DNA of 13,722 bases from NCBI GenBank assembly GCA_964569555.1, contig CAZMTT010000034.1:1-13722 (forward strand). Direction: 5' to 3'. The notes below the pieces were generated by a model. It was not told the DNA's origin and searched no databases. It saw only the letters and a list, made by a program, of their open reading frames with translations. A program made the translations under genes and the position numbers. Numbering within the stretch: the first letter of the stretch is position 1; every line of letters starts with the position of its first letter. Origin of the DNA: G020353235 sp964569555. Its GTDB lineage: Bacteria > Chloroflexota > Dehalococcoidia > Dehalococcoidales > JAUYDJ01. This document shows positions 9,504 to 13,722 of this stretch, in pieces.

Positions 9504-11162
9504 ATGGCTAAGCCGAGACTAAAGATAATCCCCCTTGGTGGCGTAAGCGAAATCGGCAAGAATATGATGGCGATGGAATACGGCAATGACATCATCGTCA
9601 TCGATGCCGGGCTGATGTTCCCTGAGGAGGAGATGCTGGGCATTGACCTGGTCATCCCCGATATCAGCTATTTGCTGGAGAACAGGGAGAGAGTAAGGGG
9701 AATAATTATTACCCATGGTCATGAAGACCATACCGGTGCCTTGCCCTATGTGTTGCCCCAGCTTAATGTGCCCGTTTATGCCACTAAACTGACTCAGGGG
9801 CTTATTTCGGTCAAGCTCAAAGAGCGCCGGAAGCTGGCTGAGGCTAAACTCAAGGTAATACCCTTCGGGGGAACCGTCACCCTGGGGAAATTCAGGGTCG
9901 AGTTCTTCCCGGTTTGCCACAGCATTCCGGATGCGGTGGGGCTGATTATATCAACGCCGGTGGGCACTATAGTCCATAGCGGTGATTTTAAGGTTGACTA
10001 TACCCCGGTTAGTGGCAAGCCCACCGAACTGTCCCGGCTGGCCCAACTGGGGGCACAGGGAGTCCTGCTCCTTCTCTCTGATTCCACCTATGCCGAGCTC
10101 CCCGGCTACACTCCCTCCGAGAAGGTAGTTGGTGAGACGCTGGACCATATTATGGCGGATGCGCCGGGGAGGGTGATTGTGGCCACCTTCTCATCGCTGA
10201 TTTCCCGCGTTCAGCAGATTATTGATGCCGCGGCTAAACACGGGCGGCAGGTTTGTGTGGTCGGGCGCAGCATGAACGATACGGTGCAAATGGCGCTGGA
10301 ACTGGGTTATCTCAATGCACCGCCTAACATACTGACCCGGGTTGAGGAAATTCGCCGTCTGCCGCGCGAAAAGATTGTTTTTATTGCTACCGGGAGTCAG
10401 GGGGAACCCACCTCGGCTCTGGTGCGCATAGCTAACCGGGACCACCGCCATGTTCACATACTGCGCGGGGATACCGTTGTCTTTTCGGCATCACCTATCC
10501 CGGGCAACGAAGCCCTGATTAACCGGACCGTGGACGCCCTTTTCAAGCAGGGGGCTCAGGTATTATACAGCCGGGTGTCAGCGGTCCATGTCCACGGGCA
10601 TGCCAGCCAGGAAGAGCTGAAGCTATTAATCAACCTGGTCAAGCCCAAGTTCTTTATGCCGATTCACGGTGAATACCGCCACCTGACCATTCACTCTCAG
10701 CTGGCGCAATCGGTGGGTATCCCCAAGCAAAACATATTCGTAATGGAGGATGGTGATATCCTTGAGCTCAGCCCGCTGTCGGCTAAGAAGGTGGGCAAGG
10801 TTACCGCCGGCAACGTATATGTTGATGGCCTGAGTGTGGGTGATGTCGGCACGGTAGTGCTGCGTGACCGGCGGATGCTGTCCCGGGACGGCATTGTAAT
10901 GGTGATTATCGCGGTAAACCGGCAAAACGGCAAGCTGGTCGGGCGTCCCGACATTGTCTCCCGGGGTTTTGTCGATATGAGAGAAGCCAAGGATATGATT
11001 GAGGAGAGTCGTAATTTAGTCGCCCGCACCCTTGACCACAGGCGGGACCGTCCCGCTGACTGGGGCTTCATCAGCGCCAAGGTCAGGGATGTGCTCAACA
11101 AGTTTTATTACGACCAGACCAAACGCCGCCCCATGGTTCTGCCCTTTATGGTAAAGGTTTAA
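9504..11162 (+). CDS. rnj: Ribonuclease J
   Basis: Metallo-beta-lactamase/beta-CASP ribonuclease with 5'-3' exonuclease and endonuclease activity, central to mRNA decay and rRNA maturation in bacteria without RNase E-based turnover. It has 552 aa, the usual length. Visible: zinc motif HGHEDH (71-76), H139 in CHSIPD, D161 in HSGDFKVDYTP, the beta-CASP stretch with SDSTYAELPGYTPSE (192-206), ATGSQGEPTSALVRIA (295-310), HGHASQEELKLLINLVKP (364-381), the last ligand H388 in MPIHGEYRH, and the C-terminal domain ending in KRRPMVLPFMVKV. The usual serine in HVSGH is His here (HVHGH, 362-366). All metal ligands are present. The ATG has GAGGT about 7 bases upstream. It lies between udg and ftsK with short gaps, so it is probably co-transcribed with both. 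Confidence 0.97.
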   Translation: MAKPRLKIIPLGGVSEIGKNMMAMEYGNDIIVIDAGLMFPEEEMLGIDLVIPDISYLLENRERVRGIIITHGHEDHTGALPYVLPQLNVPVYATKLTQGLISVKLKERRKLAEAKLKVIPFGGTVTLGKFRVEFFPVCHSIPDAVGLIISTPVGTIVHSGDFKVDYTPVSGKPTELSRLAQLGAQGVLLLLSDSTYAELPGYTPSEKVVGETLDHIMADAPGRVIVATFSSLISRVQQIIDAAAKHGRQVCVVGRSMNDTVQMALELGYLNAPPNILTRVEEIRRLPREKIVFIATGSQGEPTSALVRIANRDHRHVHILRGDTVVFSASPIPGNEALINRTVDALFKQGAQVLYSRVSAVHVHGHASQEELKLLINLVKPKFFMPIHGEYRHLTIHSQLAQSVGIPKQNIFVMEDGDILELSPLSAKKVGKVTAGNVYVDGLSVGDVGTVVLRDRRMLSRDGIVMVIIAVNRQNGKLVGRPDIVSRGFVDMREAKDMIEESRNLVARTLDHRRDRPADWGFISAKVRDVLNKFYYDQTKRRPMVLPFMVKV

Positions 11163-11177
11163 TCTTGAGAGGCTAGC

Positions 11178-13358
11178 ATGGCTAAGAAGAAAGCCTATCA
11201 TAAGGATAAAAAAGAGAAAGCGTTGCGAAAGCCCGCCCGGAAAAGGTCCGGGGTAAGCCAGCTTTTTCATTTTCTTCTTTTGCCATCGGTGTGGCGGTTG
11301 CTGCTGTTTGCCCTGGTGGTGGGCATACTTGCCTGGCAGTGGTCAGCGATTACGGCCTGGGCGAGCAGCGCTGCCGACAATATCTGGGCACAGCTTGGCT
11401 TGGGGCTGTTCCTGCTGGTCCTGGCGGTTGGTGTCCTGCTCGGCGTGTTATTCAAGCAGGGATTACTGCCGCTTATCTTCCGCTGGAACCGATGGCTGGG
11501 TAGAGTTGCCTTCGGTCTGGCGCTCTGGGGGGTATTAGCCCTCTTTGACGTGGGGGGACGCTTCGGTCGGGACATTATCGGCTTCCCCGCTTCAGACTGG
11601 GTCGGCGTTTTGCGCATACTGGGCCTGGTCCTGGTCGGCGTCATCCTGCTGGCTCCCGGGGCTAGCTTCCGCTTAATGGGTAAATTTATCGCCTGGTTAG
11701 GTAGACAATTCCACCGAAAGCCGGCTCCGATGCCCCCGGTGGAGGCCAAGCCAGCCCCGCCCCCGGTTACGCCACCTCCTGTCCCCAGACCAGCGGAGGT
11801 AAAGCCGGCAGCCGAAGAGATTATTCCGGCCGCGCCACCAGTCCAGACGCAACCGACATTGAGAGAGGTGGCGCAGGAGGTATGGAAGAAATACGGCGAG
11901 TCACAGGCGCTGGTCACCGTCGATGGCTGGAAGCTGCCGCCGATTGATATTCTGGACCGCTCTCCCGAGATTGAGTTCAGCGAAGCCGACAATTTACAGA
12001 GAGCCGGGCTGATTGAAGACGCCCTGGGCAGCTACGGGGTTGAGGCCAAGGTGGTGCAGATAAATGCCGGACCAACGGTCACCCAGTTTGGCGTGGAGCC
12101 GGGCTGGGACCGGAAGATGAAAGAGGTCAAGGAAAGGGATAGGGACGGCACGGTCAGGGTAAGGCAGGAGGAGGTTTCCAAGACCAGAGTCAAGGTGGAA
12201 AAGATTACCTCGCTGTCCAACGACCTGGCGCTGGCGCTGGCCGCCCCCAGCATCCGGATTGAAGCCCCGGTGCCCGGTAAGTCAATAGTCGGCATTGAAG
12301 TACCCAATACCATTTCCAGCTCGGTCAGCCTGCGCGGCGTAATTGAGAGCAGCGCTTTCCAGAGAACAGAAGCCAAGTCCAAGCTGACCATCGCCCTGGG
12401 TAAAGGGGCGGGGGGTGAGTCAATCGCCGCCGACCTGGATAAAATGCCCCATTTGCTTATCGCCGGCGCTACCGGAAGCGGCAAAACGGTCTGTCTCAAC
12501 TCCGTTATCTGTTGCCTGCTGGTGCACAATGCCCCCTGTGATGTCAGGCTCATTATGATTGACCCCAAGCGGGTGGAGCTGACCCAGTTTAACAGCATAC
12601 CCCACCTGGCGGTGCCGGTGATTGTGCACACTGACAAGGCGCTGAGCGCGCTGCGCTGGCTGAATCAGGAGATGGACAAGCGCTATCAGGTGCTGGCTAC
12701 CGCCAGTGCCCGCAACATTGATGATTATAACCGTAACCGGCAGGGGACCGAGAAGTTGCCCTATCTGGTGCTGGTTATCGATGAACTGGCTGACCTGATG
12801 ATGGCTGGCTTTGACGAGGTGGAGCATATCCTGTGCCGCTTAGCCCAGCTGGCCCGTGCCACCGGCATCCACCTTGTCGTCGCCACCCAGCGCCCCTCGG
12901 TGGATGTGGTTACCGGCTTAATCAAGGCTAATTTCCCCACCCGCATCAGCTTTGCCGTTACCTCGCAGGTGGACTCGCGCACTATCCTTGATATTGGCGG
13001 TGCCGAGAAGCTTCTGGGCAGAGGGGACATGCTCTATATGCCCACCGAAGCCGCCAAACCGAAGCGCCTGCAGGGGTGCTACGTCTCAGATACCGAGATA
13101 GAGAGGCTGGTCTATTTCTGGGGCAGCCAGCGCAAAGAGGAAGCGGCCCAGCTCAGGATTGAGGAGTTCCCGGCGGTAGTTACCCGGTCCAGGGAGTATC
13201 CGCCCGACCCGCTCATGGACGCCGCCCGCCAGCTGGCCAGCGAGCACAAGCGTATTTCTACCTCTTTTCTACAGCGCCGCCTGCGTATCGGCTATCCCCG
13301 CGCCGCCCGCATTATGGAACAGCTTGAGGAAGAGATGGGGGAGGGGGAAGAGCAGTAA
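11178..13358 (+). CDS. ftsK: DNA translocase FtsK/SpoIIIE family
   Basis: Membrane-anchored hexameric ATPase that pumps chromosomal DNA through the division septum and, in studied species, activates dimer resolution. It has 726 aa. Visible: a basic N-terminus, four membrane helices (about 38-58, 73-92, 107-126, 141-161), a Pro/Ala-rich linker (about 181-225), the alpha/beta motor with INAGPTVTQF (295-304), Walker A GATGSGKT (430-437), IDPKRVELTQFNSIPHL (461-477), Walker B LVLVIDELADLM (530-541), ATQRPSVDVVTGLIKANFPT (569-588) and DIGGAEKLLGRGDMLY (605-620), then a gamma-like winged-helix region (about 676-718). Oddities are an extra charged segment at about 309-337 and a shortened end: after MEQLEEEMG the protein stops in EGEEQ, without the usual wing (GPxxGSKPREVL-like). 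AGAGG lies about 6 bases before the ATG; the gap from rnj is 15 bases. Confidence 0.96.
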   Translation: MAKKKAYHKDKKEKALRKPARKRSGVSQLFHFLLLPSVWRLLLFALVVGILAWQWSAITAWASSAADNIWAQLGLGLFLLVLAVGVLLGVLFKQGLLPLIFRWNRWLGRVAFGLALWGVLALFDVGGRFGRDIIGFPASDWVGVLRILGLVLVGVILLAPGASFRLMGKFIAWLGRQFHRKPAPMPPVEAKPAPPPVTPPPVPRPAEVKPAAEEIIPAAPPVQTQPTLREVAQEVWKKYGESQALVTVDGWKLPPIDILDRSPEIEFSEADNLQRAGLIEDALGSYGVEAKVVQINAGPTVTQFGVEPGWDRKMKEVKERDRDGTVRVRQEEVSKTRVKVEKITSLSNDLALALAAPSIRIEAPVPGKSIVGIEVPNTISSSVSLRGVIESSAFQRTEAKSKLTIALGKGAGGESIAADLDKMPHLLIAGATGSGKTVCLNSVICCLLVHNAPCDVRLIMIDPKRVELTQFNSIPHLAVPVIVHTDKALSALRWLNQEMDKRYQVLATASARNIDDYNRNRQGTEKLPYLVLVIDELADLMMAGFDEVEHILCRLAQLARATGIHLVVATQRPSVDVVTGLIKANFPTRISFAVTSQVDSRTILDIGGAEKLLGRGDMLYMPTEAAKPKRLQGCYVSDTEIERLVYFWGSQRKEEAAQLRIEEFPAVVTRSREYPPDPLMDAARQLASEHKRISTSFLQRRLRIGYPRAARIMEQLEEEMGEGEEQ

Positions 13359-13361
13359 TTC

Positions 13362-13379
13362 ACCCCCTTATTTGGGGGT
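13362..13379. terminator. Possible bidirectional terminator between convergent genes
   Basis: ACCCCC (13362-13367), a loop TTATTT and GGGGGT (13374-13379) form a 6-bp GC-rich stem between the ftsK stop (13356-13358) and the C-terminal codons of the opposing gene, whose TAA falls in the loop (13368-13370). Neither side has a T-run after the stem, so it does not fit a classical intrinsic terminator well. Confidence 0.3.
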
Positions 13380-13722
13380 TCCCACCCATTTAGGTGTCCG
13401 GCTCAGGTATTCCCGGTAGGCATCACCGTACTGTTCACAGCAGCCCCGTTCCTCAGCAGTAATGCTTTTCACCCACATGATTATGGCTGCCGTTGCCAGC
13501 AGCAGGAAAAGCCACGAGGCAGTGGCGATACCCACACCGATAAAGGTTAGCGAACTGAAGAGGGTCATCGGGTGTCTTGAGTAACGGTACAGCCCGTTGG
13601 TAAAGGGCTGGCCGAGGGGGGTGGTGGCAATATTTACGATAGCCACTATAAACGGAACCAGGCCCAGCAGGTAGATAGATAGCCCGGCGTAAAACCATAC
13701 CGTCCCCAGCTTCAACGGCAGA
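13368..13722 (-). CDS. Isoprenylcysteine/phospholipid methyltransferase-like membrane protein, partial
   Basis: C-terminal part of a small membrane methyltransferase of the ICMT/PEMT superfamily, which uses S-adenosylmethionine to methylate lipid or prenyl-type substrates at the membrane. The bacterial substrate is unknown. At least 117 codons are in the window. Visible, counting from a TTG at 13715: hydrophobic segments at about 6-30 and 52-85, the motif NGLYRYSRHPM (40-50) and the C-terminal EERGCCEQYGDAYREY with a final RTPKWVG, which together mark the SAM-binding end of the family. The frame remains open through the right edge (codons CTG and CCG precede the TTG), and relatives are usually 150-220 aa, so the true start probably lies outside the window. 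Its stop is 9 bases from that of ftsK, on the opposite strand. Confidence 0.8.
   Translation of the reverse strand, partial: LPLKLGTVWFYAGLSIYLLGLVPFIVAIVNIATTPLGQPFTNGLYRYSRHPMTLFSSLTFIGVGIATASWLFLLLATAAIIMWVKSITAEERGCCEQYGDAYREYLSRTPKWVGTPK

Noticed and set aside
11267..11992. 241-codon minus-strand open frame inside ftsK
   Set aside because: It is antisense to the membrane and linker region of ftsK; its Ser/Thr/Pro/Arg-rich composition is what the complement of such a region gives, and it has no family motif.
12032..12637. 201-codon minus-strand open frame inside ftsK
   Set aside because: It is the complement of the conserved motor domain and shows no motif or ribosome site of note.

Overview
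This window is ordinary chromosomal, housekeeping DNA from a bacterium of fairly high GC (about 55-60% in the lines I counted). The best guess is the phylum Chloroflexota, probably class Dehalococcoidia. That rests on recalled family features: FtsK with an extra charged segment before the motor, SecA with an enlarged region in front of the DFGFDYLRDNM motif, the PRPP synthase subtype with VDDEIDTAGSL, and the linkage of glyA, prs, secA and polX. I could not run a search, so the placement is an inference of moderate confidence. No mobile element, phage gene, CRISPR array, tRNA or rRNA was seen, and no intergenic stretch exceeds about 160 bases.

Layout. Bases 1-1098 (+) are the 3' part of valS, entering from the left edge at the KMSKS-like loop. 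It converges with a leftward block that reads from right to left: glyA (8741 to 7497), prs (7334 to 6396), secA (6380 to 3519), polX (3513 to 1771) and an unrecognised 222-residue protein (1786 to 1118) that overlaps polX by 16 bases. From prs onwards the genes are nearly contiguous (gaps of 15 and 5 bases, then an overlap). Between glyA and prs there is a 162-base gap holding a good extended -10 promoter. The second block runs rightward from 8884: a type 4 Fe-S uracil-DNA glycosylase, RNase J and an FtsK/SpoIIIE DNA translocase, with gaps of 20 and 15 bases. A 142-base divergent region between glyA and the glycosylase holds back-to-back sigma-70-type promoters. At the right edge a membrane methyltransferase of the isoprenylcysteine/phospholipid methyltransferase type enters on the minus strand and converges on ftsK, with a small hairpin over the stop codons.

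Functionally the genes cover protein synthesis (ValRS), one-carbon and nucleotide precursor supply (GlyA, Prs), secretion (SecA), base excision repair (UDG and PolX, on opposite arms of the locus), RNA turnover (RNase J) and chromosome segregation (FtsK). I see no undescribed system. The points most worth a second look are a C-terminal sliding-clamp-type motif in the glycosylase, a charged helical insertion in SecA within a low-GC 5' end, an FtsK gamma domain lacking its usual C-terminal wing, and the unrecognised protein at the end of the secA-polX block.
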